Of a stretch of DNA of 64,000 nucleotides, positions 42,813-52,228 are shown piece by piece (within the stretch, counting starts at the first letter, position 1; every line of letters begins with the position of its first letter). The DNA comes from Phycisphaerae bacterium (lineage in GTDB: Bacteria; Planctomycetota; Phycisphaerae; Phycisphaerales; UBA1924). Location: NCBI GenBank assembly GCA_030429705.1, contig JAUIES010000001.1:372001-436000 (forward strand), given 5' to 3'. A program made the position numbers and the translations under genes. A model generated the notes under the pieces. It saw nothing but the letters and a program-made list of their open reading frames with translations. It ran no database searches and was not told where the DNA came from.

Positions 42813-45314
42813 TCAACCGTCGGTTCCGTCGTCAACTTCGTCGTCTGCTACGAACCGCAACGCTGGCGGCTTTGCATCAAGCGGATACACCCACATCACC
42901 AGCGTCGTCCCCTCCGCCCGAACAACACGCCCGTCAAGCGCCACCGGGATCGGCGAGCGAGCATCGTCACCAGCGAGCCGGACCTGCCCGATCACCATCA
43001 CACTCGGCTGCGTAAACCACAGCCCCAGATCATATCCATGCGTCAGATCGCGCTTGGCCAGCCGAGACTCGGTCCCCACCGATGCCTGACCGCTGGGCGG
43101 TTCGAGCATCGGAAAAAGCGCCAGCGCTTCAAGCCGGTCACCGAGTCGCCTCGGATCGGGTCTCGAACTCGTCCCCTGGCTCACGCGTTCACTGCGCAGA
43201 AGCGCCGTCAGATAGGCGAACGCGAGTTGTCGATTCGCGCCTTGCCCAGAAGCCCGCTTGGTCACCGCCTCAAGTTGAAGCCGCACCTCAGGCTCCCAGG
43301 CACTGGTCAGTTCATACGCTGAAACATTGGCAGAAAGAGCGCCGCGGAGTTGACCGCCCTCAGACAGCGTCACCTGCCCTTTGTTGATCAGCACAACGAC
43401 ATTCTCGAGCGCGCCCGGCAAACTATGGACCAGTTCGCCCACAGCGTCACAATCAAGCAACACGCCGTCTTCACCAAACTCGCCATCTTCTGCCAGTCGA
43501 AGTGTTGGCGTTTCGAGGTCGCCTGGTTGGTTCACCGGCTCGGGCATGCCCCAGCTCGTTTGGCCGACCCAATCCAGAGCCAGCTCCTTCACTGTTGATC
43601 GTGCTGGGAAACGCAGGTCATCGGGCTCTCTCGCTTCAATGCGATACGGACGGTTGTCGGGCAAACCCGACAACGACAGCAACGAACCGGACGATTCAAA
43701 GACCGAAAGCAAAACATCGGCTGACGAACCGTCGTCGTCTGTTTCAACCGTCACCTGCGCCTCGCCGTAGTACGGAATCAGCATTGCCTGCCACGATCGC
43801 GCCCGTTGTGTCGGCTGACCATGTACGCCATGCAATATTGAAATATGACGAATCATCGCCTTATGCGGACGGGCAAAGGTTGCCCCCACCCAGGCGATGG
43901 CTGTGAACACCCCGATGACCCCGACAAAAGCAACCCACGCGTGTTGTTTCCAACCGCGCTTCCCGAGCAAGAGATAGCCCGCAGGACCGGCCGCTAACCA
44001 ATACAACACAAAGACCAGCACGCCGAGACCAACCCCGAACGCTGCGGTTCCTTTCAATGCAATCTCTTCAGGGATATCGACATCCAACTGCGCATGTGAT
44101 CGTTGCAGGAGTTCATTGAGGTTCTGGATCGTGCCTTCCTCGATCGCCGCAACGGAGGGGAGCTCCCCTCGCCGACCAAGCACACGGTGCCAGAACACTT
44201 CAGCCTCAGGCAGACCAAGATTTCGCATCATGGTCTGGTTGAGATCAAACCCGATCAGCGTCACCGCGCCCGCGCCGTACAAACGACGCATGACGACGCA
44301 TCGTCCATCCGCATCGTTGAGAATGGGCATCGCTTCGCCGGGCTGTGCATCGGAAGATGCCTCAAACACACGAACGATTGCGTTCGTCGAAAGCGGCACT
44401 TCATCCACCTTGCCCGATGTCAGAAGCGGGCGAAAATCATTGAGATCGACACCTTCAAGACTCGTGGGCGGCTTGATGTTCGGAAGCATCCCCGCCAACG
44501 GATTCCCACTGACCGAAAACCACTCCTGCCCGATCGAAGGCAACACCACCACCAGATGGCCGCCCCCCCGAACCCACTGGCGAATCGCATTTGCCTTGTC
44601 AGCGCTGAGCCGCCCGGGATCCGCTCGGTCGCGGGTTGAACCCCACACCAACACATCAAACGAGATCAGCCCCTGCCAACGATCCGGAATGTCAGCCGTA
44701 TCAAGGCCGGTCGTCAGATAGGTAATCTCATGCCCCTTGGGCAAAAACGACTCAAATCGACCGGTCGGCCCGTAGGCGTTTAGACCGAATGAGTTCGGAC
44801 CAACGACTGCCATCAACCCGCGTTGACCAGACATCACCAGCGTCGTCGGGACCTGCGAACGACCGACCAGTCGCCCGGCTTTGAATCCAAAACGCTCATC
44901 ACTCGATTGCTCAGCCTCATATGCCAGCACTTCGATGTAGTCGATGCCACTCGACAGCAACGGCATTCGCGTGTACAACCAGAATGCCTGCGGCAAACCA
45001 GAGTTTGATGTCACAACACGATCAAACTCCGCTTCGTCGCCATCGGGGTCCGTCACCCGCACCCGCAAGACCAACTCACGCTGCGAAGCGAGCCCGCTGT
45101 CGGTAACCTCGACCCGTAAACCGGCCCATGAGCCCTCGCGTGCAAGACCACCCATCCCGAGCCGCGTGACTTCGAGCCTGACCTCGCCATCGCCATCGAT
45201 TTGCCCCACGGCCGGCATCGAGCACAAAGCGATGACAACAACGATTCCCCACAATCGGGCAATACTCTGACACACAAGCGTTGTTCGGCGAAAGCCCAAT
45301 TCAAGCATTGCCAT
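42813..45314 (-). CDS. Large membrane protein with glutamine-amidotransferase-like fold
   Basis: An 833-residue protein: signal/anchor at the N-terminus (LWGIVVVIALCSMPAVG), an extracytoplasmic Ig-like region (VRLEVTRLGMGG to VLAYEAE), a flavodoxin/class I amidotransferase-like domain (IRQWVRGGGHLVVVLPSIGQ; GAGAVTLIGFDLNQ) without a clear catalytic triad, then membrane helices (FGVGLGVLVFVLYWLAAGPAGYLLLG; AWVAFVGVIGVFTAIAWVG) and a C-terminal beta-rich domain. Such proteins accompany BatA/DUF58 or gliding-type ABC genes in planctomycetes. ATG 45314 was chosen; an ATG two codons later is possible. The ABC ATPase follows 13 bases after the stop. Confidence 0.72.
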   Translation of the reverse strand: MAMLELGFRRTTLVCQSIARLWGIVVVIALCSMPAVGQIDGDGEVRLEVTRLGMGGLAREGSWAGLRVEVTDSGLASQRELVLRVRVTDPDGDEAEFDRVVTSNSGLPQAFWLYTRMPLLSSGIDYIEVLAYEAEQSSDERFGFKAGRLVGRSQVPTTLVMSGQRGLMAVVGPNSFGLNAYGPTGRFESFLPKGHEITYLTTGLDTADIPDRWQGLISFDVLVWGSTRDRADPGRLSADKANAIRQWVRGGGHLVVVLPSIGQEWFSVSGNPLAGMLPNIKPPTSLEGVDLNDFRPLLTSGKVDEVPLSTNAIVRVFEASSDAQPGEAMPILNDADGRCVVMRRLYGAGAVTLIGFDLNQTMMRNLGLPEAEVFWHRVLGRRGELPSVAAIEEGTIQNLNELLQRSHAQLDVDIPEEIALKGTAAFGVGLGVLVFVLYWLAAGPAGYLLLGKRGWKQHAWVAFVGVIGVFTAIAWVGATFARPHKAMIRHISILHGVHGQPTQRARSWQAMLIPYYGEAQVTVETDDDGSSADVLLSVFESSGSLLSLSGLPDNRPYRIEAREPDDLRFPARSTVKELALDWVGQTSWGMPEPVNQPGDLETPTLRLAEDGEFGEDGVLLDCDAVGELVHSLPGALENVVVLINKGQVTLSEGGQLRGALSANVSAYELTSAWEPEVRLQLEAVTKRASGQGANRQLAFAYLTALLRSERVSQGTSSRPDPRRLGDRLEALALFPMLEPPSGQASVGTESRLAKRDLTHGYDLGLWFTQPSVMVIGQVRLAGDDARSPIPVALDGRVVRAEGTTLVMWVYPLDAKPPALRFVADDEVDDGTDG

Positions 45315-45360
45315 GATTCTACCGATCAAGGCACCCCAAGATTCATCCGATCTGAGGAAC

Positions 45361-45669
45361 ATGGCCAACCTGCCACTTTGGGCTCTGGTAAGTATCTGTG
45401 TTGCATCAGCAGCGGCGCTGTTCGGATTTTGGACCGCGCTCGCCAATGAGGTCTTTCACGAGACCAGCGTGCACACGCTCAAAGGACAGGTCATCGATCT
45501 CCGGACTAAGTACTTAAAGCGCATGATTGAGGTCTACAACCTCGAAGATCCGGAGCAGATCAACGACGGCGCGGTTACCGAAACTGAGACGCATAATGAC
45601 ACCTCGCACTTAGAACAACCGAATCAGTCAACGCCCGATCCACAGCCTCAAAAGGCTGCTGCGGCGTAG
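45361..45669 (+). CDS. Small single-pass membrane protein
   Basis: A 102-residue protein with an N-terminal membrane helix (LWALVSICVASAAALFGFW), a short helical segment (DLRTKYLKRMIEVYNLEDPEQ) and a polar, low-complexity C-terminus rich in Thr, Gln and Pro. No family is recognised. ATG 45361 is preceded by TGAGGAA; the earlier ATG at 45313 would overlap the divergent gene's start. Confidence 0.6.
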   Translation: MANLPLWALVSICVASAAALFGFWTALANEVFHETSVHTLKGQVIDLRTKYLKRMIEVYNLEDPEQINDGAVTETETHNDTSHLEQPNQSTPDPQPQKAAAA

Positions 45670-45704
45670 ACCAACCCGGTTGCTCTCGAACTCGGTCAGT
45701 ATCA

Positions 45705-45722
45705 ATCTGGCAACTGCCAGAT
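45705..45722. terminator. Palindrome in a convergent gap
   Basis: ATCTGGCA and TGCCAGAT form a perfect inverted repeat with a 2-base centre between the stops of two convergent genes. No T tract is present; termination is only possible. Confidence 0.35.
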
Positions 45723-46483
45723 CAACCGTCTTCGTGCGGTTCAAATGAATCGTGGCCTTTACCTTGAATGTCATTGAGTTTCTTCAATAGTGCTGCCGCT
45801 GCCTTGGCATCGCCTTCAAGGATGGCCATCTCGATTTCGATGGTGGCCTGGAGCGCGCGGGCGAGTTGCATCCGCAAATCCATGTGGAGTCGATCCGGAT
45901 CGCCAGCATATTTGGCTTGAGCCTCTCGCGAAACTTCGGCGTGCAGATAGGCGATCTTTGAATCCATCAACCCGCGCTGCACCGTCTGCACAAGCGCCAG
46001 ATCACCCATGCGCGTTTCCTCGGCAAAGTCGCTGCGTGACAGTCGTCGCATTGCTCGACCAGCAGTTTCCATGCCGTCATGGAACATCTGTCCGCTTGGT
46101 GCGGTCACTGCCGGCCGATTGCCGCCAGGAGCCGCTGCACCAGGTGCAACCGGGTTGCGATCTGCGCCCGGTCTGTCTGCAAAGCGTTCCTTGACAAACG
46201 CTTCGATCTCAGATCGCGTGAGTGCGTCGTCGCCATCTGTGTCAGCCGCGTCAAAGATCCGGGTCGCTCTTCCTTCACCCATTTCATCGCGTGTGACTTT
46301 GCCATCGTCGTTTGCGTCGGCCTGCATGATGCGATCGACAAACGCGCTCGGATCGCCGCCCGGCTGACGCTGGCGTTGAGGCCTATCCGCCCCATCACGC
46401 TCAGGCTGAACCATCAGCCCAGCACCCGATGCAATTGCCAAAACCGGTACCAACGCCACCACTGCGATTGCTTGCTTGCGCAT
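45722..46483 (-). CDS. Secreted EF-hand domain protein
   Basis: A 253-residue exported protein. The signal peptide (IAVVALVPVLAIASGAGL) is followed by two EF-hand loops, DANDDGKVTRDE and DTDGDDALTRSE, which have the calcium-coordinating acidic positions. A flexible Pro/Gly/Ala linker and a helical C-terminal domain follow (MQLARALQATIEIEMAILEG). The role is unknown; calcium-dependent envelope functions are plausible. ATG 46483 has AAGGAGAG upstream. Confidence 0.83.
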   Translation of the reverse strand: MRKQAIAVVALVPVLAIASGAGLMVQPERDGADRPQRQRQPGGDPSAFVDRIMQADANDDGKVTRDEMGEGRATRIFDAADTDGDDALTRSEIEAFVKERFADRPGADRNPVAPGAAAPGGNRPAVTAPSGQMFHDGMETAGRAMRRLSRSDFAEETRMGDLALVQTVQRGLMDSKIAYLHAEVSREAQAKYAGDPDRLHMDLRMQLARALQATIEIEMAILEGDAKAAAALLKKLNDIQGKGHDSFEPHEDG

Positions 46484-46624
46484 TGCGCTCTCCTTACAAA
46501 TCGAATATGTTCGTTCAAAAGCCCCACGGGCTGTGCTCAAGCCCAACGAGCATACCAGTTCTTCATTGCCCGAACGCTCAGGTCCGAGTCACCGAACTGT
46601 AACAAACCACCCTGTTTGGGGCGT

Positions 46625-47317
46625 TTATCTCACCGCTCTCAAAGCCGCGATCACTTCTTGCGGGTCGGCACGCTTGCTGTAATCCTCATTGACATAGGCG
46701 TACCGAATCACGCCTGCCCGGTCGACGACAAAGGTGGCCGGAATCACGAGATCCCAGTTCTGTTGCGCGTTGATCGTCGGCAGATCGATCCCGTAACCCG
46801 CGTATTTCCGTTGGGTCTTTTCATCGAGCGTGAACCCGACGTCGAAAGCCGCCGCAGCCTCACCCGTCCCATCACTCAAGATGTCAAACCCGAGGTTGTT
46901 CTTGGCTCCGGTCGCTTCGGCCCGGTTCGGGGCTTCAGGCGTAATCGCCACGAGTGAACCACCGAGATCATCGACTTCGGTCAAATGACCCTGCCATTCC
47001 TTCAGATCTCCCGCGCAGTACGGGCACCAACCGCCACGATAGAACACCAGAATGAGTGGCCCGGATCCGACCAACTCACCCAATTGCACATCACTTCCCA
47101 AGATCGACGCGAGCGCCACATCTGGTACACGATCTCCGACTCGAAGCCCGCGCGTTGTATCGCTCGCAGCCGCATTGTCTTTGACCTCTACAGCAGCGGA
47201 TAGGTCTGAAGTGGTCTCTGTTGCTGGTGCCCGACATTGACCCGCACCCTTGCATCCGGTCAGTATCGATCCTGCCACAACACTCATCATCGCAATGGTC
47301 GTCAATTGAGTCCGCAT
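46625..47317 (-). CDS. Peroxiredoxin-like (AhpC/TSA) lipoprotein
   Basis: A 230-residue protein with a lipobox (ILTGC) after the signal peptide, so it is anchored outside the membrane. The thioredoxin-fold domain shows GDRVPDVALASILG, LILVFYRGGWCPYCAGDL with the redox pair CPYC, VAITPEAPN and IPATFVVDRAGVIRYAYVNEDY. The CxxC with RGGWCPYC is typical of the bacterioferritin-comigratory or AhpC/TSA-like redoxins used against peroxides. The resolving mechanism is uncertain. Confidence 0.87.
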   Translation of the reverse strand: MRTQLTTIAMMSVVAGSILTGCKGAGQCRAPATETTSDLSAAVEVKDNAAASDTTRGLRVGDRVPDVALASILGSDVQLGELVGSGPLILVFYRGGWCPYCAGDLKEWQGHLTEVDDLGGSLVAITPEAPNRAEATGAKNNLGFDILSDGTGEAAAAFDVGFTLDEKTQRKYAGYGIDLPTINAQQNWDLVIPATFVVDRAGVIRYAYVNEDYSKRADPQEVIAALRAVR

Positions 47318-47408
47318 GTATTACTCCAGATTTAACTTAATTCCGTGCACTGTCTTGTCGCAGCGAACGGCCGATGAGTGAGAACTATTCGCGCACGACA
47401 CAGGTTCG

Positions 47409-48362
47409 CTAACCCAGGACGCCACGCTCGCGCAATCGATCCAGCACGAGTGACCCAACATCGGCATCACTTCGGGCAAGCAGGTATCGCATCTGACGAG
47501 CAGCGCAGTCTCGCGCGAGCCGATTACGCAGTTCGGTCAACCGGCGCTCGTAACTCGTCAAGAGTGACTTGGTCAAGGTCACCTCCGCAGGGCGACCGGT
47601 TTCGACATCCGTCAGCCGAACATCGCCGACAAGTCCCTGTTGCATCGCAAGTTCGGGGTCGATCTCTTCGGGAGAAAGTACCTGAACGCAAGTGACATCA
47701 AACCCGCTCGATCCGGCGTGCGCCAGGTCATTCAACCCGCGTGTCCAACCTTCCTCGAACAGAAAATCGCTGAGGACGATGACAACGCCTCGGCCACCTT
47801 GACGCTGCGAAATATGGCGCATGGCATCATTAAACGGTGAACCGCCCGAAACAGGTGGTGCCATCGACAGGCTTGCGATCAAGAACTCGCTCAGTCGATG
47901 AACCCCACGGCGTCCACGCACCGGTCGCAGCTGATCCACCCCACCAGATTGGTCAAAACGAGCGACCGAAAGTCGATTCTGGTTCACCAATGCCACATAC
48001 CCAAGTGCCATTGCCAATCGATGACAGAACACGGATTTATCGCCGGTATCCATCGATGTCGAGCAATCGAGGACGAGCACAACTGAAAGATCTTCTTCTT
48101 CTCTGAATAGTTTGATGAACAGTCGATCGAGGCGTGCGAAGACATTCCAGTCAATATGCCGAAGATCGTCTCCGGGGACATACTGCCGAAAATCATCAAA
48201 CTCGACACTTCGCCCGCGTTTCTTGGATCGCCTTTCGCCGGGCAGTTTGCCAGCGAAGATTTTGCGGCTGAGCACATCGAGGCGATCAAGGCGCTGCATC
48301 AACTCCGGGCTGAGCAAGGCATCCAATGTGTCAGGCTTTGGGGATCGTTGGCCGATGATCAT
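47409..48362 (-). CDS. DUF58 domain protein
   Basis: A 317-residue cytoplasmic protein. RRSKKRGRSVEFDDFRQYVPGDDLRHIDWN is the DUF58 signature, followed by a VWA-like fold (SVVLVLDCSTSMDTG, VVIVLSDFLFEEG). DUF58 proteins function with MoxR AAA ATPases and BatA-like membrane proteins, whose relative is at 21-23 kb; no moxR gene is adjacent here. ATG 48362 was chosen over the longer frame, which would cross the divergent gene start. Confidence 0.9.
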   Translation of the reverse strand: MIIGQRSPKPDTLDALLSPELMQRLDRLDVLSRKIFAGKLPGERRSKKRGRSVEFDDFRQYVPGDDLRHIDWNVFARLDRLFIKLFREEEDLSVVLVLDCSTSMDTGDKSVFCHRLAMALGYVALVNQNRLSVARFDQSGGVDQLRPVRGRRGVHRLSEFLIASLSMAPPVSGGSPFNDAMRHISQRQGGRGVVIVLSDFLFEEGWTRGLNDLAHAGSSGFDVTCVQVLSPEEIDPELAMQQGLVGDVRLTDVETGRPAEVTLTKSLLTSYERRLTELRNRLARDCAARQMRYLLARSDADVGSLVLDRLRERGVLG

Positions 48363-48401
48363 GTCGAAGTGATACAGTAGGTTGGACAGGAGGCTCACAC
48401 G

Positions 48402-49322
48402 ATGATGCACAAAACGCTCCGGATTGGCCTGATTCTCGCGGTCGGGCTTTTGACACCAATCGCAGCCGCACAAGATTCTTCTCCGGCAGAACTGCGTCGA
48501 GAGATTGAAGACCTGCGCGTCGTCAACGAAACGCTCGCTGCGCAGCGTGATCAGATCATGGCGGATCTGACCTCACTCAAAGAGGAGAACCAATCGCTCA
48601 AGGACCAACTGGCAGAAGCGATTGCCGATATCGAAGAACTGACTGCCCGACTTCGAGCGGCACCTTCTGTTGTACCTGAGTCGGAATCGACCGAGCAAGA
48701 ACAACCAGTGACCGTGCCCGAAACCGAGCCCTCAGCACCGGTCCCGGAAGACCATCTCGCGTCACCAGCCTCGCTTTATCGAGCACTCCAGAAGTCGTTC
48801 GACGAGATGTTCCCCAACCCTGTCCTCAACACCGAAGCCAACAAGAAACGCTACGAGGCTTCTGTTCGTCGCTGGGCGCGCGATATGAACACCAAACTCA
48901 GAGGCCAGACCAGATGGCGCGTGCGCGTCGAAGACATCGCAGCGGCAGCGCCGACCCAATCCAATCCACGATCAACCGACGCAACAGCTCGCATGACCGT
49001 ACTCGATCACGAAACCGGTCTCCCGATCGGTCGGCCATTCCCGGTCACTGTGCCTTCAAAAATGGTTTCGAAACTTGGTGGGGGCCCGGCGTTTGAATAT
49101 GAACTGCGCCTGCTTCTGTTGCCCAAGCCCGTCATCAACTCACGCCGCCTCGAACCCGGTGTCTTTGCGTGGCCGCCGTTCATCGGTCCCATGACTGAGT
49201 TCGGGTTCGATTTCGAGTGGATCGGTGTTCGGCCGTACCCCAAGGCTGAGAAAGCACCGGTGCCTGCGACGCAAACCAGTCCAGACGAGAATGCGGTCTC
49301 ATCTGACGACGACCGGCCCTGA
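48402..49322 (+). CDS. Secreted coiled-coil protein
   Basis: A 306-residue exported protein with a signal peptide (LILAVGLLTPIAAAQ), a coiled coil of about 60 residues (LRREIEDLRVVNETLAAQRD to IADIEELTARLR), an acidic Pro/Glu linker and a C-terminal globular domain (KSFDEMFPNPVLNTEANKKR; FEYELRLLLLPK) that I do not recognise. AGGAGG precedes the ATG. A strong bidirectional hairpin with T tracts follows. Confidence 0.7.
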   Translation: MMHKTLRIGLILAVGLLTPIAAAQDSSPAELRREIEDLRVVNETLAAQRDQIMADLTSLKEENQSLKDQLAEAIADIEELTARLRAAPSVVPESESTEQEQPVTVPETEPSAPVPEDHLASPASLYRALQKSFDEMFPNPVLNTEANKKRYEASVRRWARDMNTKLRGQTRWRVRVEDIAAAAPTQSNPRSTDATARMTVLDHETGLPIGRPFPVTVPSKMVSKLGGGPAFEYELRLLLLPKPVINSRRLEPGVFAWPPFIGPMTEFGFDFEWIGVRPYPKAEKAPVPATQTSPDENAVSSDDDRP

Positions 49323-49338
49323 GACTCGGCATATCCAC

Positions 49339-49373
49339 AAAAAAAGCACTGACTGACTCGTCAGTGCTTTTTT
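49339..49373. terminator. Bidirectional rho-independent terminator
   Basis: GCACTGAC and GTCAGTGC form an 8-bp stem, flanked by A6-7 on the left and T6 on the right, so it works in both directions between the convergent coiled-coil and 3D-domain genes. Confidence 0.9.
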
Positions 49374-49424
49374 CGTTTTTGGTCTCACGCCGTACGAAAT
49401 CGCGGGCTTGTTCTGCAGACAGGG

Positions 49425-50084
49425 TCAGCGTACTTTCCGGGGATTTGTCGCGGGCTTGCCGTCGGCGTATTCCCAGATCGTCACCGGCAATCGCTGAACA
49501 CCCCACTTGCGTGCGCGCGAGTGCGTCGGATACAAGACATCGAGTCGTTGTCCCTTGATCGCGCCGCCGCAATCGAGGACTGGCACGATGTCTTCTTTCG
49601 CATACCCGGGAATTGAAATGGTTGAGCCGTAGGGAAGCACCTTTGGGTCGGCAGCGACGAGTTGCATAGCGTTGGTCGAGACCGAGTGCAGCGTCGCTGT
49701 TTGACCATCAGCGAACTCTCCGCATGAGGCCTCGTCTGGCGAATAGGCGGTGACAGTCATCCAGACGGTCTTGGCCGGTCGCATGGGTCGACCATCGAAC
49801 CAGCGGATTTCTGTGACGGGTACGACGGGATCGGTCTCGAGATTCATCGTGACCGCCGGTGCATCGTCGCGCGTCGCCAATACGACAGGCGTCACGATCG
49901 CTTTGTGCTGAGGTTGCATGGTTGACTCGACACTCACCATGGATGGCACCGTGCCGCGTTCCTTTGCCGAGATCGCCGACGCCACCACGCCGCACGCGAG
50001 AACAACCCACACGACCGGTTCGGCGATCCGTCTGAAACGGACGCTCGGCCATGAGACACCTGTCTTATCTGCTCTGCTATTCAA
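49425..50084 (-). CDS. 3D-domain (RlpA/Mlt-like barrel) protein
   Basis: A 219-residue protein with an N-terminal membrane anchor or signal (VVWVVLACGVVASAISA). The C-terminal half is a 3D domain: TAYSPDEASCGEFADG, AADPKVLPYGSTISIPGY, VLDCGGAIKGQRLDVL, with the three Asp residues for which the domain is named. Such double-psi barrels occur in lytic transglycosylases and resuscitation-type cell-wall enzymes. A TTG at 50084 eight bases after GGGAG was taken as start; a GTG at 50093 is possible. Confidence 0.82.
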   Translation of the reverse strand: MNSRADKTGVSWPSVRFRRIAEPVVWVVLACGVVASAISAKERGTVPSMVSVESTMQPQHKAIVTPVVLATRDDAPAVTMNLETDPVVPVTEIRWFDGRPMRPAKTVWMTVTAYSPDEASCGEFADGQTATLHSVSTNAMQLVAADPKVLPYGSTISIPGYAKEDIVPVLDCGGAIKGQRLDVLYPTHSRARKWGVQRLPVTIWEYADGKPATNPRKVR

Positions 50085-50374
50085 ATCACACACTCCCGAT
50101 CACATCTCGTGACATTCGAAACCGGCGTATCCCACCACGCCGGGTCGAATTGCATTCGTCTCACAACGAATCATGTCAAGCGATGCTTATCTCACCACTT
50201 TATCCCGCAATGGGCAAAGTGACACAAATCTCTCCCATGGTGTGCAAAACTTGGTCCGTCTGTGCCACCTGTATGAGTGGGATGATAGCATCCTCATTTC
50301 AATAATCACCACATCTGGGGATAATCACGCGGACGGACCCACGCGTACCATGCAGCCCATGCAGGAGATCCCGG
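50085..50374. other. Divergent intergenic region
   Basis: About 290 bases between the 3D-domain gene and the TauE/SafE permease gene. Promoters for both must lie here, but no clear pair was identified. No RNA gene was seen. Confidence 0.5.
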
Positions 50375-51262
50375 TTGAGTGACTTCGATTTCATGAGTTT
50401 CGTCATCGCCCTGGTCGTCGGCGCTCTGGCGGGAGCTGTGGGCGGCCTTGCGGGGATTGGCGGATCGATCATCATGCTCCCGGCGCTGGCGATCATCTTC
50501 GGATACGCCGGACCGGATCACAACGAACAGCACCTCTACATCGCGTCTGCGATGTGTGTGAATGTCGTGGTTTCGTTTTTCAGTTGGGGCAAGCACCGCA
50601 AGGCGGGCGCGGTCCGCAAAGACATTGCTGTTCCGCTCGCGATCGCGATGTGCACTTTTGTTCTTGCGGGCGTGCTTTGGGGGTCGTCACTCAAGGGTGT
50701 CTGGCCGGGGCGTGCGATGATCGTCTTCATCCTCGGCTACGCCACATACAACATTGTCGCGACCATCCGAGGCACACCCGAGCAGCCTCTTGATGCACCT
50801 CGGCCCTCGCTTTTGAAACTCCTCCCGATTGGCGCGGTCACGGGCGTTGCGTCAGGTTTTCTGGGCATCGGAGGCGGAATTGTACTTGTACCTTTACTCC
50901 AGGCGGCAAAGGTACCGTTGCGACAAGCGATCGCTTCGAGTGCGGCGGTGATGTGGATCTCGGCTGCGATCGGCGCTGCGTTCAAACTCAGCCTCCTTCC
51001 TGGGCACGAACTGAGCGTTATTGATGCATTCGCTCTTGCAGGGCCAATGGCACTTGGTGCTGTGTTTGGAGCCCGAGCCGGCGCAACTTTGACACATCGG
51101 CTCAAACTGCCCTGGCTTCGGACTTCAATTGCGATCATCCTCGCAGCAGCTGCGGTGCGCATGGCGTATTCAGACTACAAGACCACCACCAGTCAAACCG
51201 GCATTGTGCTCGACGAAGAACTGCCAGAACAGCGTCAAGCCGAGCCTGAGATTCGGCCCTAG
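50375..51262 (+). CDS. TauE/SafE family permease
   Basis: A 295-residue membrane protein with two TauE repeats of about four helices each. The repeat hallmarks are visible: AGAVGGLAGIGGSIIMLPAL in the first and GVASGFLGIGGGIVLVPLLQ in the second. These permeases export sulfite, sulfoacetate or similar organosulfur anions; the substrate here is unknown. The start is a TTG at 50375 with AGGAG eight bases upstream. A charged tail follows the last helix. Confidence 0.9.
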   Translation: MSDFDFMSFVIALVVGALAGAVGGLAGIGGSIIMLPALAIIFGYAGPDHNEQHLYIASAMCVNVVVSFFSWGKHRKAGAVRKDIAVPLAIAMCTFVLAGVLWGSSLKGVWPGRAMIVFILGYATYNIVATIRGTPEQPLDAPRPSLLKLLPIGAVTGVASGFLGIGGGIVLVPLLQAAKVPLRQAIASSAAVMWISAAIGAAFKLSLLPGHELSVIDAFALAGPMALGAVFGARAGATLTHRLKLPWLRTSIAIILAAAAVRMAYSDYKTTTSQTGIVLDEELPEQRQAEPEIRP

Positions 51263-51381
51263 CGCGCAATCCTGCGTCGCGTCAATCGGCATGAACTTTG
51301 CAGTGTTGAGACGAGACCGGGTTGAAGCCGAAGCCCAAAAGAGACTTCATCAAGTTCCCAATCAGGTGTCCAGAGGAACAT

Positions 51382-52227
51382 ATGCACTCATTTATCAACA
51401 ATGCGAAGACAGCGATTTTGCTCGGCGCCTTGATCGGGCTTTTTGTGGCTGTGGGCGGACTGATGGGTCAGCAGTATCTCTGGCTTGGCTTACTGCTCGG
51501 GGGAGTGACCAACCTGATCGCGTTCTTCTTCTCTGACAAGATCGCGATCAAAGCGATGCGAGGGCGAGAGTTGACCGCGGAAACGGGCGGCGATCTGTAC
51601 CACATGGTTGATCGCCTCCGCAAAAGAGCCGATCTACCGATGCCCAAAGTCTACCTTTGCCCGCATGACGCGCCAAATGCATTCGCAACCGGCCGCAGCC
51701 CAAAGCACGCAGCCGTCGCGTTCACCGAGGGTGCGGTCAGTCTCCTCAACCCTGCAGAACTTGAGGGCGTTGCCGCACACGAACTCGCACACATTAAGAA
51801 CCGCGACACGCTCATTTCAACGATCGCGGCGATGGTTGCAGGCACGCTTGCCTTCATCGCGCAATATTCGTTCTACTTCATGCTGGGCAGTCGGCGGTCG
51901 GGCGGGAACCCGTTGTTCATGTTTGCTGGTGTGATCCTTGCAGCCGTGGGTGCCGCAATCATCCGCGCCATGATAAGTCGAACCCGCGAGTTTCAGGCCG
52001 ACGCGATCGGTGCTGAGATTGCGGGTTCCCCTGAAGGTTTGATGAGTGCCTTGAACAAATTGAACACCTATTCGCGCCGCATCCCCCTTCGACAGCCGAA
52101 CCCGGCTCAGAACAATCTGTTCATTGTCGAGCCGCTCGCCGGCGTGAGCAAGACGCTCGTGACGATGTTCGCGACGCACCCACCGACCGAGAAACGCATC
52201 GCTGCACTGCAACGACTTGCTGACTGA
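51382..52227 (+). CDS. htpX: Membrane zinc metalloprotease HtpX
   Basis: An M48 protease of 281 residues for quality control of membrane proteins. Two N-terminal helices (ILLGALIGLFVAVGG, YLWLGLLLGGVTNLIAFFF), NAFATGRSPKHAAVAFTEGA, the zinc motif HELAH in GVAAHELAHIKNRDTL, further helices and REFQADAIGAEIAG with the third ligand Glu, then FATHPPTEKRI, are all as in HtpX. ATG 51382 has AGAGGAA upstream; the longer frame from 51322 is not supported. Confidence 0.95.
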   Translation: MHSFINNAKTAILLGALIGLFVAVGGLMGQQYLWLGLLLGGVTNLIAFFFSDKIAIKAMRGRELTAETGGDLYHMVDRLRKRADLPMPKVYLCPHDAPNAFATGRSPKHAAVAFTEGAVSLLNPAELEGVAAHELAHIKNRDTLISTIAAMVAGTLAFIAQYSFYFMLGSRRSGGNPLFMFAGVILAAVGAAIIRAMISRTREFQADAIGAEIAGSPEGLMSALNKLNTYSRRIPLRQPNPAQNNLFIVEPLAGVSKTLVTMFATHPPTEKRIAALQRLAD

Positions 52228-52228
52228 T